The notes: a model not told the origin generated them from the sequence alone. A DNA stretch of 64,000 nt from Salinibaculum rarum (GCF_030505615.1 NZ_CP129992.1:186001-250000), one strand, 5' to 3'. Counted from the first letter of the stretch, positions 16,477-25,528 are shown. Numbers and translations are program-made.

Positions 16477-18042
16477 ATGCCAGAAATAGAAATCGACCCG
16501 ACAACACGCATCGAGGGCCACCACAGCACGACGCTGCACGTCGACGACGGCGTCGTCACGGAGGCCAAGAGCCACATGGACATGTTCCGCGGGATGGAAC
16601 TGGTCGTCCTCGACCGCCCACCATCAGACGCCCCTGTCTTCACACAGCGGGTCTGTGGCGTCTGTTTCACCGTCCACCGTTACACCTCCCTGCGAGCCAT
16701 CGAGAACGCGGCGGCGAAGGCAGGAGTCTTCGACGACATCCCGCCGACGGCAAAGCGCATGCGAAACCTGATGGAGGCGATGTTCACGCTGTGGAACCAC
16801 GCTGTCCACATGTTCGCGCTGGCCGGCCCGGACTACTCGACGGCCGTCATGGGCGAGGACGGCGTTGCCCGCCTGGACCCGATGGAAGGCGAGGGGTATC
16901 TGACTGCACTGGAGATGCAGCGGGAACTCCTCCAGGGCTTTGCCGAGTTCGGCGGGAAGGCACCGCACCCGCTCACGTACTCGCCCGGCGGGATGGCCGC
17001 CACGCCGACGATGGAGAAGATTCAGAGCATCCGCGACCAACTGGAGACGGTCAGCGAGTGGCTCGGTCCGACCGAGGCGGTTCCTGACGTCGTCGAAGAC
17101 GTCCGCAACGGCACTGTCGAAGCGAATTACGCGCAGGGTCTACACGACATCGTGGCGATGCTCGTCGCCGCAAAGCAGACGGGTGCCGACGACTTCGGCG
17201 TCGGCCCGGGGCGGTACTACTCCAACGGGAAGTACTACGACATGGACGGCGGGAAAGTGATGGACCCCGGCGTCTATCTCGACGGGACCCGACAGGTCAA
17301 GAGCAAAGACGAGATTACGTCGGCCATCACCGAGGACGTCGCTCGCGCGTGGTACACCGACGACTCGGGCGGGCCGCCGATGGACGAGACCCCGCCCAAA
17401 CCAGACCCCGAGAAGGCGGGTGCCTACTCCTGGGGGAAAGCACCCCGGTACAACGGCCAGAACATGGAGTGTGGGCCGCTGGCACGGCTGGTGCTGGCCG
17501 ACAGCGACCCGTTCGACCTCCGGGCGACGCTTGGCGGCGACACCACCAAATCGAGTACGCTCAACCGAATCATCGCCCGCGCACAGGAGTCGCTGTGGCT
17601 CCGCGACAAGGCCATGGAGTGGCTCGACGAAATCGAACCGCAGGGGACAGTCGGCCAGGAGTGGACCGACGACTTCACCGCCGAGGGTGTCGGCCTCTCG
17701 GAGGCATCGCGGGGCGCAATCTCTCACTGGGTCCGTGTCGAGGACGGCACGGTCACGAACTACCAGATTATCACACCCACGCTGTGGAACCTCGGCCCGC
17801 GTGACGCCGAGGGGACACCGAGTATCTTCGAAGGTGCCGTCGAAGGAATGAAAGTCGACGACGTCGAGAACCCCATCCACGTGTTGCGGACGGTCCGCTC
17901 GTTCGACCCGTGTCTCGCCTGCTCGGTCCACGTCGAGAGCCCCGACACAACGTACACCGAGGAAGTCACACCCGCCTCGCCCGCCGGCGCGATGGGCGGC
18001 GGCGACACCCCCTACGCCGGCCAGCGACCTGACGAGACATGA
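16477..18042 (+). CDS. [NiFe] hydrogenase large subunit
   Basis: Catalytic subunit that splits H2 at the Ni-Fe(CN)2CO centre. Both nickel-binding motifs are intact: RVCGVCFTVHRYTSLRA (about residues 57-73) and DPCLACSVH near the C-terminus. A 36-residue extension follows the final His, the expected substrate of the maturation protease encoded two genes downstream; it starts VESPDT. The length of 521 residues is slightly shorter than classic group 1 subunits. It begins two bases after the small-subunit stop and overlaps the cytochrome b gene by four bases. The lack of NAD- or F420-linked partner genes and the presence of cytochrome b point to quinone-linked H2 oxidation. Confidence 0.95.
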   Translation: MPEIEIDPTTRIEGHHSTTLHVDDGVVTEAKSHMDMFRGMELVVLDRPPSDAPVFTQRVCGVCFTVHRYTSLRAIENAAAKAGVFDDIPPTAKRMRNLMEAMFTLWNHAVHMFALAGPDYSTAVMGEDGVARLDPMEGEGYLTALEMQRELLQGFAEFGGKAPHPLTYSPGGMAATPTMEKIQSIRDQLETVSEWLGPTEAVPDVVEDVRNGTVEANYAQGLHDIVAMLVAAKQTGADDFGVGPGRYYSNGKYYDMDGGKVMDPGVYLDGTRQVKSKDEITSAITEDVARAWYTDDSGGPPMDETPPKPDPEKAGAYSWGKAPRYNGQNMECGPLARLVLADSDPFDLRATLGGDTTKSSTLNRIIARAQESLWLRDKAMEWLDEIEPQGTVGQEWTDDFTAEGVGLSEASRGAISHWVRVEDGTVTNYQIITPTLWNLGPRDAEGTPSIFEGAVEGMKVDDVENPIHVLRTVRSFDPCLACSVHVESPDTTYTEEVTPASPAGAMGGGDTPYAGQRPDET

Positions 18043-18902
18043 CGACATCAGAGTCACCGCCCGGGTCGGGAAGCGGTGCCGATTCCGACCGGGAAACGTC
18101 CGGTTCGCTCCGCCATCGACTGGTCGGACTCCTCCGGGAGCTACTCCGACGGCCGGACGAGGCCGACGAGCGGTACGGCCGCATCCACGCGCTGCGGGGA
18201 CGGGTCACCGTCCAGCGCCACAGCCTCGGCGCCCGCATCTCCCACTGGTTTCAGGCGCTCTGTATGTTGGTCCTGATGTGGACCGGGTTCGCCATCTGGA
18301 CGGGGAGTTACTGGCCGCTCAACATCGCGCCGTGGGACGGCTACTACATCGCCTTCGGCCTGCATATCTGGGCCGGCATTCTGTTGATGGCGCTGCTGTT
18401 CGTCCTCTTTCCGATGTACCACATCTACGTCGACGGCCATCGGCAACTGGCAGAACTGGCGGACATCCGCGAGGCCGTTCACATCGGCCAGGCCTTTGCC
18501 GGGCTGAAATCGTACATCCCGGGCTATCACGACGCCCGCCAGACCTACGACGAGGAGGAAGGCGACTGGGTCGCGTACCACCCGATGCAGAAGACGTTCT
18601 TCTGGTGGATTTCCATCTTCTTTGGCGTGCTCGTCCTGACCGGGTTCGGGATGTACGCCGAGATGCGGACCGACCCGATATGGTGGGTCGACCTGCTTGG
18701 CTTCCTCGATGGATACGTCGGCTTCATCCTCCTGAAGCAGATTCACCTGCTTACCTTCTTCATCGTCGTCGCGATGGTCATCGGCCACGTCTACTTCGCG
18801 ATCTTGCCGAGCAACCGCGAGACGCTCAAGTCGATGGTCTTCGGCGACATGGAGGCGTACGTCCTCGGCGACGAGGAGGGGGACGATGACGGCGAACGCT
18901 GA
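18039..18902 (+). CDS. Hydrogenase cytochrome b subunit
   Basis: A 287-residue membrane diheme cytochrome b of the HyaC/formate-dehydrogenase gamma type that passes electrons from the hydrogenase to the quinone pool. After a charged 60-residue N-terminus there are four to five helices with candidate heme His in RISHWFQALCMLVLMWTGF, FGLHIWAG, the MYHIYVDGH segment and KQIHLLTFFIVVAMVIGHVY. The long hydrophilic N-terminus is unusual compared with bacterial HyaC. It starts within the large-subunit stop (ATGA overlap) and overlaps the protease gene by 17 bases, so all three are one translational unit. Confidence 0.9.
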   Translation: MTTSESPPGSGSGADSDRETSGSLRHRLVGLLRELLRRPDEADERYGRIHALRGRVTVQRHSLGARISHWFQALCMLVLMWTGFAIWTGSYWPLNIAPWDGYYIAFGLHIWAGILLMALLFVLFPMYHIYVDGHRQLAELADIREAVHIGQAFAGLKSYIPGYHDARQTYDEEEGDWVAYHPMQKTFFWWISIFFGVLVLTGFGMYAEMRTDPIWWVDLLGFLDGYVGFILLKQIHLLTFFIVVAMVIGHVYFAILPSNRETLKSMVFGDMEAYVLGDEEGDDDGER

Positions 18903-19377
18903 GGAGGCCACCGACGCCGCCACAAGCACGACACAGGCCGTCGTCGGCGTCGGCAGCATGGTCATGTCCGACGACGGCGTCGGCTACCACGCCATCGAGG
19001 CGTTGCGCGAGCGGTCGACGCCCGCAGCGACGCTCACCCACGCCGGTACGACGGCGTTTCTCGCGCTGGAAGCGATGAGCGGGGCCGACCGCGCCATCGT
19101 CGTCGACGCGCTGGCACTCGACGCCGACCCGGGGACCGTCCGGGAGTTCAGACTCGACAAGCCATCCGAGGAGTCGCCGGAGGTCACGATGCACGATTTC
19201 AGTTTCAGCGACGCGCTCGCCGTCGGGTCCTCGGCCTACGACCTGCCCGAGGAGGTGCTGCTCGCTGGTATCGTTCCCGAGACCATGACGCCGGGCGTCG
19301 GCCTCTCTGAGGCCGTCGAGGACGCGCTCCCGGAACTGGTCTCGCGCATCGAACGCCGACTCGCGACAGACACATGA
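18886..19377 (+). CDS. Hydrogenase maturation protease (HyaD/HycI family)
   Basis: Removes the C-terminal extension of the large subunit after nickel insertion. The 163-residue protein shows the family N-terminal motif as GVGSMVMSDDGVGYHAI, where the usual Asn of GxGN is Ser but the nickel-sensing Asp-Asp is kept, then IVVDALALD and the His in TMHDFSFSDAL. A short acidic N-terminal extension precedes the fold. The start overlaps the cytochrome b gene and the stop overlaps the zinc-finger gene that follows. Confidence 0.9.
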   Translation: MTANAEEATDAATSTTQAVVGVGSMVMSDDGVGYHAIEALRERSTPAATLTHAGTTAFLALEAMSGADRAIVVDALALDADPGTVREFRLDKPSEESPEVTMHDFSFSDALAVGSSAYDLPEEVLLAGIVPETMTPGVGLSEAVEDALPELVSRIERRLATDT

Positions 19378-19550
19378 ACGGAACCTGGTACTGCACAGAC
19401 TGCGAACAGCGCATCGAGAAAGAAGACATCGACGACCACGAGGCCGATGGCCACCACGTCAAGGGCCGCTTCCAACCCGACCGGCTCCTCCCGGGCGACC
19501 CGGAGATGGTCGGTGCCGGCATGGACACCGCCGACGGGGGTGACCGCTGA
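19374..19550 (+). CDS. 58-residue zinc-finger protein embedded in the hydrogenase operon
   Basis: A small frame coupled on both sides: its ATG overlaps the protease stop by four bases and its stop overlaps the hypC start by one base. The product begins MNGTWYCTDCEQRIEKEDID and continues with a His-rich stretch (DDHEADGHHVKG), giving a CxxC plus His-x4-His/His arrangement typical of a single zinc site of the C2H2 or rubredoxin-like kind. The C-terminus is low-complexity and acidic. I recognise no Hyp family with this shape, though small zinc proteins occur near hydrogenases. A role in metal delivery, assembly or regulation is plausible from the tight coupling only. Confidence 0.75.
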   Translation: MNGTWYCTDCEQRIEKEDIDDHEADGHHVKGRFQPDRLLPGDPEMVGAGMDTADGGDR

Positions 19551-19888
19551 TGTGTCTCGGTGTCCCCGGCGAGATAACCGAAATCGACGGCCGTGAAGCC
19601 GTCGCGGACTTCTGGGGTGTCGAGCGTCGGGTCCGCCTCGACGTGGTCGGCGACGCCGTCGATGTCGGCGACTACATCCTCAACCACGCCGGCTTTGCCA
19701 TCCGGAAGATACCAGAACGGGAAGTCGAGGAGACGATGGCAGTCTACGAGTCGCTGTTCGGCGACAACCCCGAGGAAGCCCTCGAGGAGATGGGCGCCGA
19801 CGACGACGCCGACATCGACATCGGACCGGGAGGGCGTCGACGGCCGGCCACCCCGGACACCAACCGGGGTGAGGGCGATGGCGACTGA
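19550..19888 (+). CDS. hypC: Hydrogenase maturation chaperone HypC
   Basis: HypC carries the Fe(CN)2CO group with HypD and delivers it to the large subunit. The protein starts MCLGVPGEI with the essential Cys2, followed by a beta-barrel ending near residue 75. A 35-residue acidic and then Gly-Arg-Pro-rich C-terminal extension is not found in ordinary HypC (about 75-85 residues); the extension overlaps the hypD start by 11 bases and may simply serve coupling. Confidence 0.92.
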   Translation: MCLGVPGEITEIDGREAVADFWGVERRVRLDVVGDAVDVGDYILNHAGFAIRKIPEREVEETMAVYESLFGDNPEEALEEMGADDDADIDIGPGGRRRPATPDTNRGEGDGD

Positions 19889-20987
19889 CGCCGACGACCT
19901 GAAGTTCCGCGACCCCGAGACCGCACAGGAAATCGCCGCCGACATAGAGGAGCAGATGGCCCGCATCGGCCAGCCAGTCGAGATTATGCACGTCTGTGGC
20001 AGCCACGAGCAGGTCATCGCGAAGTTCGGTCTGCGGTCGATGCTTCCCTCGGAGCTTACGATTACGATGGGGCCGGGCTGTCCGGTCTGTGTGACCAACA
20101 TGCCGGAAGTCGACGAAGCCGTCGCGCTCGCCGAGGCCGGTAAGACGGTCGCCACCTACGGCGACATGTTCGAAGTACCGGGCACCACAAAGAGCCTCGC
20201 CGACGCTGCCGCCGAGGGCGCGGACGTGGAAGTCGTCTACAGCGCCAGCGACGCCGTCGAACTGGCCGAGGACAATCCCGACGAAGATGTGATCTTTTTC
20301 GCGACCGGCTTCGAGACGACCGCTGCACCGACGGCCGCCGTGTTGCAGGCCGACCCGCCGGAGAACTTCTACGTGCTCTCGGCACACAAGTACGTCCCGC
20401 CGGCGATGGAGGTCGTCGCGGAGATGCCGGCCACCAGCGTCGACGGCTTCCTCGCGGCCGGGCACGCGGCGACGATTACCGGCTACGGGCTCTTCGAGGA
20501 CTTTGTCAGCGAGTACGACCTGCCCGTCGTCGTCGGCGGGTTCGAACCCATCGACGTACTCTTCGGCATCCGAAAACTGCTCTCCTTTATCGAGAACGAC
20601 GAGGACGGCCTCGCCAACGCCTACCCGCGCTGTGTCTCCCGCGAGGGCAACGAGGCAGCCATGGATGCCATCGACGACGTGTTCGAACTCACGGCTGGCG
20701 AATGGCGCGGTATCGCGGACATCCCCGACGCGAACTTCGAACTCAGCGAGGAGTACGCCGACCACGCGGCCCGCCAGCAGTTCGACATCGGCGTCGTCGA
20801 CGGCGACGCCGACCCGCTGACCGAGGAGTGTATCTGCGGGGACATCATGGCCGGAACGGCCTCACCCGACGGCTGTGACCTCTTTGGCGAGGAGTGTACG
20901 CCAACAAACCCCGTCGGAGCCTGTATGGTCTCGGACGAAGGAACCTGCAAAATCTGGCACGAGTACGGAGGGCGACCGGACCTATGA
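19878..20987 (+). CDS. hypD: Hydrogenase maturation scaffold HypD
   Basis: HypD is the iron-sulfur scaffold on which the Fe(CN)2CO group is built. Motifs seen: MHVCGSHEQVIAKFGLR with the catalytic Cys, GPGCPVCVT, FFATGFETTAAPTA, VGGFEPIDVLFGI, and the C-terminal cluster ligands ECICGDIMAG, LFGEECTPTNPVGACMVS and GTCKIWHEY. Starting at ATG 19878 the protein has 369 residues, the usual length. It overlaps hypC by 11 and hypE by four bases. Confidence 0.95.
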   Translation: MATDADDLKFRDPETAQEIAADIEEQMARIGQPVEIMHVCGSHEQVIAKFGLRSMLPSELTITMGPGCPVCVTNMPEVDEAVALAEAGKTVATYGDMFEVPGTTKSLADAAAEGADVEVVYSASDAVELAEDNPDEDVIFFATGFETTAAPTAAVLQADPPENFYVLSAHKYVPPAMEVVAEMPATSVDGFLAAGHAATITGYGLFEDFVSEYDLPVVVGGFEPIDVLFGIRKLLSFIENDEDGLANAYPRCVSREGNEAAMDAIDDVFELTAGEWRGIADIPDANFELSEEYADHAARQQFDIGVVDGDADPLTEECICGDIMAGTASPDGCDLFGEECTPTNPVGACMVSDEGTCKIWHEYGGRPDL

Positions 20988-22012
20988 GCGAAGACGATGT
21001 CGTGACCGTCGCACACGGGTCCGGAGCCGGGCGAACCCGGGATTTCCTCGAAGAGCGTGTCGTCCCGCGCTTTGGCGGGGGAAGCGAGGACCTTCCGGTC
21101 GGGCTAGCTGCGCTGGACGACGGCGCTGTCCACGACCTCGGCGACCAATCGCTGGTCGTCACGACCGACAGCCACGTCGTCTCACCGCTCTCCTTTCCGG
21201 GCGGGGACATCGGCCGACTGGCCGTCGCGGGGACCGTCAACGACCTCGCGGTGATGGGCGCGACCGACCCGCTCGCGCTGACCTGTTCGCTCATCGTCGA
21301 GGCGGGCACGTCGACCGACCTGCTCGACTCGATTCTCGACTCGATGGAACGCACCTGCGAGGAAGCAGGCGTCGCAATCACGACCGGCGACACGAAGGTC
21401 ATGGGCAGCGGCGAAGTCGACGGCGTCGTCATCAACACGACCGGCGTCGGCGTCGTCCCGCCCGGCGAACACGTCTCCGACGGCGGGCTCTCGCCGGGCG
21501 ACAAAATCGTCCTCTCGGGGCCGGTCGGCGACCACGGTATCACGCTCCTGGCCGAGCGCGAGGGGTTCGACATCGACGGCGACCTCGAGAGCGACGTTGC
21601 ACCGGTCGCAGACCTCGTTGCAGCCGCGATGGACGCCGGGACCGTGACAGCGATGAAAGACCCCACACGCGGCGGGTTCGCCACCGCAATCAACGAGATG
21701 GTACGGAAAGCCGACGTGGGTGTCACGCTCGAGGAACCCACTATCCCGGTCCGCGAGGCCGTCGCATCGACCGGCGAGTTGCTCGGTATCGACCCGTTCG
21801 ACGTCGCCAACGAGGGCAAAGTCGTCTTCGGCGTCGCCGCCGACGATGCCGACGCCGTCGTCGACGCACTCAACGAGCACCCGATGGGCAGTGAGGCAGC
21901 CGTCGTCGGTGAGGTAACGGACGAAAACCGGGGCCGGGTGGTACTCGATACCGGCTTCGGCGAACGGTTCCTGAGCGAACCCGGCGGCGAACAACTGCCC
22001 CGAATCTGCTGA
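20984..22012 (+). CDS. hypE: Hydrogenase maturation protein HypE
   Basis: HypE converts the carbamoyl group received from HypF into cyanide, bound as thiocyanate on its own C-terminal Cys. The PurM-like ATP-binding fold is seen in VTVAHGSGAGRTRDF, TTDSHVVSPLSFPGGDIG, VAGTVNDLAVMGA, and DPTRGGFATAINEM. The last four residues are PRIC, ending in the required Cys. Starting at ATG 20984, which overlaps the hypD stop, the protein has 342 residues, typical of the family. Confidence 0.95.
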   Translation: MSEDDVVTVAHGSGAGRTRDFLEERVVPRFGGGSEDLPVGLAALDDGAVHDLGDQSLVVTTDSHVVSPLSFPGGDIGRLAVAGTVNDLAVMGATDPLALTCSLIVEAGTSTDLLDSILDSMERTCEEAGVAITTGDTKVMGSGEVDGVVINTTGVGVVPPGEHVSDGGLSPGDKIVLSGPVGDHGITLLAEREGFDIDGDLESDVAPVADLVAAAMDAGTVTAMKDPTRGGFATAINEMVRKADVGVTLEEPTIPVREAVASTGELLGIDPFDVANEGKVVFGVAADDADAVVDALNEHPMGSEAAVVGEVTDENRGRVVLDTGFGERFLSEPGGEQLPRIC

Positions 22013-22014
22013 CG

Positions 22015-22398
22015 ATGCACGAACTCAGCGTTGCCGAAGCGATTCTCGACCATGCCCGTGAGGCCGCCGCCGACCACGGCGCAAACACTGTCGACACGGT
22101 GACGATAGCGCTCGGCGCGGCGACCCACGTCAACCCCGACCAGCTCCGATTTTGCATCGAGACGGTCGCCGAGGAGACGTCGCTTGCGGGCGTCGAGGTG
22201 GCAATCGAGCGCGTCGAACCGCGGGCGACCTGTGACTGTGGCTGGGCGGGCGAGCCGCCGGCGTTCGAGGGGACGGCAGCCGTCGTCCCGGCCGCGCGCT
22301 GTCCGGAGTGTGGCTCGCAGACGGACTTTACACAAGGGAAAGAATGCCGGCTGGCCAGCATCGACATCCCAGACGACGCAGCGAGGACACACCAATGA
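22015..22398 (+). CDS. hypA: Nickel-insertion protein HypA
   Basis: HypA delivers nickel to the hydrogenase large subunit with HypB. The protein starts MHELSVAEAILDHA; Met1-His2-Glu3 make the nickel site. The zinc ribbon follows with CDCGW and CPECGSQ (about residues 72-104). Length 127 residues, slightly longer than most HypA. It starts two bases after hypE and overlaps hypB by four bases. Confidence 0.94.
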   Translation: MHELSVAEAILDHAREAAADHGANTVDTVTIALGAATHVNPDQLRFCIETVAEETSLAGVEVAIERVEPRATCDCGWAGEPPAFEGTAAVVPAARCPECGSQTDFTQGKECRLASIDIPDDAARTHQ

Positions 22399-23255
22399 CA
22401 CAGCACGTATCGACACCACTGCCGCATCGTTCGCCAATCGAGTCCCTGCTGTCGGGACTCTTTGACCGGGCAGCGCCGGTCGCCCGGACACACCGGTTCG
22501 GTCACGGCAACGACGGCCACGACGGCGAGGCCAGCGAGGACGACATACTCGCACAGTTTCGCCAGCAAGCGCGGGACCTCCACGAGCGCGTCGTCCACGA
22601 CCACGGCGTCTTCGTCGTCGAATTTCTTGGCGCGACCGGCGGCGGGAAGACGACGCTCGTCGAACGCCTCGTCGAGCGGGCACCCGACGACGAGCACATC
22701 GGCGTCATCGTCGGTGACGTGGCCGGGGACGACGACGCACGCCGGTTCCGCGAGCACGGCGTCAGCGTCGCGAACGTCACGACGGGCAAGGAGTGTCACC
22801 TCGACGCGAACATGGTCGAAGACGCCCTCAACGAATTCGACCTCGACGCGCTGGACCGTCTCTACGTCGAGAACGTCGGCAACATGGTCTGTCCGGCGGA
22901 TTTCCCGCTCGGGGCACAGGCCCGAATCCTCGTCGTGAGTACGACCGAGGGCGACGACGTCGTGCGCAAACACCCGCTGCTGTTCGAGGCCTGTGACGCC
23001 GCCGTCGTCAACAAGACCGACATTGCCGAAGCCGTCGGCGCGGACGTGGCGACAATGTGCGAGGACATCGCCGAGGTTGCTCCCGACATGGACGTCTTCG
23101 AGACGAACGCCCGCGCCGACGAGGGCGTCGACGCACTCGCTGACTTCCTCGCCGACGTGCGCGAGAGCGGCCACCAGCACGCTCACGACCACGACGAAAC
23201 ACAGGTACACGACCACGACGAGACCCACGCGCACGACCACGCCCACCACGACTGA
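22395..23255 (+). CDS. hypB: Nickel-insertion GTPase HypB with terminal His-rich tail
   Basis: A SIMIBI GTPase powering nickel insertion. The P-loop appears as FLGATGGGKTTLVERL, with later blocks VIVGDVAG, TTGKECHLDA (the Cys-His metal site at the dimer interface), YVENVGNMVCPADF and VVNKTDI. Many HypB proteins carry a His-rich nickel store at the N-terminus; here the His cluster is at the C-terminus (HQHAHDHDET and HDHDETHAHDHAHHD), about 25 residues long. It was probably added to buffer nickel. 286 residues. Confidence 0.94.
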   Translation: MTQHVSTPLPHRSPIESLLSGLFDRAAPVARTHRFGHGNDGHDGEASEDDILAQFRQQARDLHERVVHDHGVFVVEFLGATGGGKTTLVERLVERAPDDEHIGVIVGDVAGDDDARRFREHGVSVANVTTGKECHLDANMVEDALNEFDLDALDRLYVENVGNMVCPADFPLGAQARILVVSTTEGDDVVRKHPLLFEACDAAVVNKTDIAEAVGADVATMCEDIAEVAPDMDVFETNARADEGVDALADFLADVRESGHQHAHDHDETQVHDHDETHAHDHAHHD

Positions 23256-23257
23256 CG

Positions 23258-25528
23258 ATGCCCGACCGTACTCGTGCGGAGGTGCGGGTCACCGGCGTCG
23301 TCCAGGGCGTGGGCTTCCGGCCGTTCGTCTACCGGCGCGCCGTCGACGCTTCCCTCGACGGATACGTCCGCAACACCGGTGACGGAGTCGACGCCGTCTT
23401 CGAAGGCCCACAGCCAACTATCGAGACAGTCCTCGATGCCATCGAGTCCGACAACCCACCGCTGGCATGGGTCGACACGCTCGACCGGACCTGGACTGAA
23501 CCCACCGGACTCGACGGGTTCGAGATACGCGAATCAAGCAGTAGCGGAGCGACGGGCGTCCCGGTCCCGCCGGATACTGGCATCTGTGAGCAGTGTCTCG
23601 ACGACATCCGCGACCCAGCGAGTCACTACCACGACTACTGGGCGACCGCCTGCGTCGACTGCGGGCCCCGGTTTACCGTGGTGCGTGACGTACCCTACGA
23701 CCGTCCACGTACCGCGATGGACGAATATCCGCTCTGCGAGGAGTGTCGAGCGCGCTACGAGACGCCGACTGACCGGCGCTATCACGCACAGACGGTCGCC
23801 TGTGCCGAGTGTGGCCCGACGCTCCGGTTCGAGATGGACGGGGAGACACGTTCCGAGGGTCGGACCGCCATCCGGCAGGCGAGTGACCAGCTCGCCGATG
23901 GTGACATCCTCGCCATTCGAGGCATCGGCGGGACACACATCGTCTGTGACGCGACGAGACCGGCCGTCGTCGAGCGCCTGCGTGAGCGAATTGGACGCCC
24001 GAACAAACCGTTCGCGGTGATGGCACCATCGCTGGACAGCGTCGAGTCCTTTGCTGACCTCGGGGACGGTGACCGGGACGCACTGACGGACGTTCGCCGC
24101 CCTATCGTGCTGGCCGACCGAGGCGACACGGACTGGCTCAATGCTGTCGCGCCCGGCGTGCACACCGTCGGCGTCATGCTCCCCTACGCCGGGCTCCACC
24201 ACCTCCTGTTCGACGGCGTCGACGGGTCGCTCGTGATGACCAGCGCCAACAGGCCCGGCGAGCCGATGGTGACAACAGTCGGCGGTATCCGGGAGCGACT
24301 CGACAGCGTGGTCGACGGCGCGCTCGTTCACGACCGCGACATCGTCGCCCGCTGTGACGACAGCGTCGTCCGCGTCGTAGACGGCGACCGCCGCTTTGTC
24401 CGCCGCTCGCGAGGCTGGACGCCGGCCTCACTCCCGAATCCTGCGGCAGACAACGGGAACCAGCCAGTGCTCGCGCTCGGTCCGGAACGGGACGTGACGG
24501 CGGCCATCGCCGACGGCGACGGGGTCGTACTCTCACAGCACATCGGCGACGTGGACGACCCATCGACCCTAAAATTCCATCGCCAGGCTATCTCACACCT
24601 GACGGACCTGACTGGAATCGGCCCGGCCGTCGTCGCCTGCGACCAGCATCCCGATTTCTCGACGAGCGCCGAAGCGGAACGGTACGCCGAGGAGGGACTC
24701 GACGGTCCCGTCACAGTCCAGCACCACCACGCCCACGCCGCCGGACTGTGTGCGGAACACGGCGTCGAGCGGGCGATAGTCGTCGCAGCCGACGGGACTG
24801 GCTACGGTCCCGACGGGACCGTCTGGGGTGGTGAGGTCCTCGATGCGACGCTCGCAGACTTCGAGCGAGTCGGCGGCCTCGACACCTTTGGTCTCCCGGG
24901 CGGGGAAACGGCAGTCTGGTATCCGGCGCGGACACTGGCGACGCTCCTCGATGATGCAGATGTCGTCGACGAGCGACTGGTAGCCACCGGCGCAGTCGAC
25001 TCCAAATCCGACGCCGAACTCGTCCGGGAGCAGGCACGCGCCGGCGTGAACACGCCAGCGACGACGAGCGCGGGGCGATTCCTCGATGCCGTTGCTGCAC
25101 TGGTCGGCGCGTGTGACCGGCGCGACTACGAGGGCGAACCCGCACAGCGGCTGGAGACGCTCGCGGCGAGTGGCACGCCCCGTGAGCTGTCGGTGCCGAT
25201 GACCGACCGGGAGGGCACGACCGTAGTCGCCGTCGACGAATTGCTGCAGTCACTGGCGGAACTCGACGCGCCGCCGGCGGACGTAGCGGCTACGGCCCAG
25301 GACGCGCTCGCACGCGGGCTCGGGCAGTTGAGTGTGGATGCAGCCCGCGAGCGTGGTGTCGACATCGTTGGATTCACTGGCGGCGTCGCGTACAACGAGG
25401 CTATCTCGGAGCAGTTGCGCCACGTCGTCGAAGAGCGTGGGCTGGACTATCTCGTACCCGAGCGAATACCGCCGGGCGACGGTGGTATCGCGTACGGGCA
25501 GGCCGTCGTCGCGACTGCACGGCAATAG
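23258..25528 (+). CDS. hypF: Carbamoyltransferase HypF
   Basis: Makes the carbamoyl group that HypE turns into cyanide. The 756-residue protein shows the full domain order: acylphosphatase (TGVVQGVGFRPFVYRRA), two zinc fingers (CEQCLDD, CVDCGPRFT, CEECRARY, CAECGPT), a YrdC-like adenylation domain (IRGIGGTHIVCDA, RPNKPFAVMA, VMTSANRPGEPM) and a Kae1-like carbamoyltransferase domain (VQHHHAHAAGLCAEHG, DGTGYGPDGTVWGGE, GFTGGVAYNE). It is the last gene of the hydrogenase operon, two bases behind hypB. Confidence 0.95.
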   Translation: MPDRTRAEVRVTGVVQGVGFRPFVYRRAVDASLDGYVRNTGDGVDAVFEGPQPTIETVLDAIESDNPPLAWVDTLDRTWTEPTGLDGFEIRESSSSGATGVPVPPDTGICEQCLDDIRDPASHYHDYWATACVDCGPRFTVVRDVPYDRPRTAMDEYPLCEECRARYETPTDRRYHAQTVACAECGPTLRFEMDGETRSEGRTAIRQASDQLADGDILAIRGIGGTHIVCDATRPAVVERLRERIGRPNKPFAVMAPSLDSVESFADLGDGDRDALTDVRRPIVLADRGDTDWLNAVAPGVHTVGVMLPYAGLHHLLFDGVDGSLVMTSANRPGEPMVTTVGGIRERLDSVVDGALVHDRDIVARCDDSVVRVVDGDRRFVRRSRGWTPASLPNPAADNGNQPVLALGPERDVTAAIADGDGVVLSQHIGDVDDPSTLKFHRQAISHLTDLTGIGPAVVACDQHPDFSTSAEAERYAEEGLDGPVTVQHHHAHAAGLCAEHGVERAIVVAADGTGYGPDGTVWGGEVLDATLADFERVGGLDTFGLPGGETAVWYPARTLATLLDDADVVDERLVATGAVDSKSDAELVREQARAGVNTPATTSAGRFLDAVAALVGACDRRDYEGEPAQRLETLAASGTPRELSVPMTDREGTTVVAVDELLQSLAELDAPPADVAATAQDALARGLGQLSVDAARERGVDIVGFTGGVAYNEAISEQLRHVVEERGLDYLVPERIPPGDGGIAYGQAVVATARQ

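Noticed and set aside
15263-18902. Group 3 (F420- or NAD-linked) or group 4 (energy-converting) hydrogenase
   Set aside because: Tat signal on the small subunit, cytochrome b partner and group 1 large-subunit motifs exclude these types.
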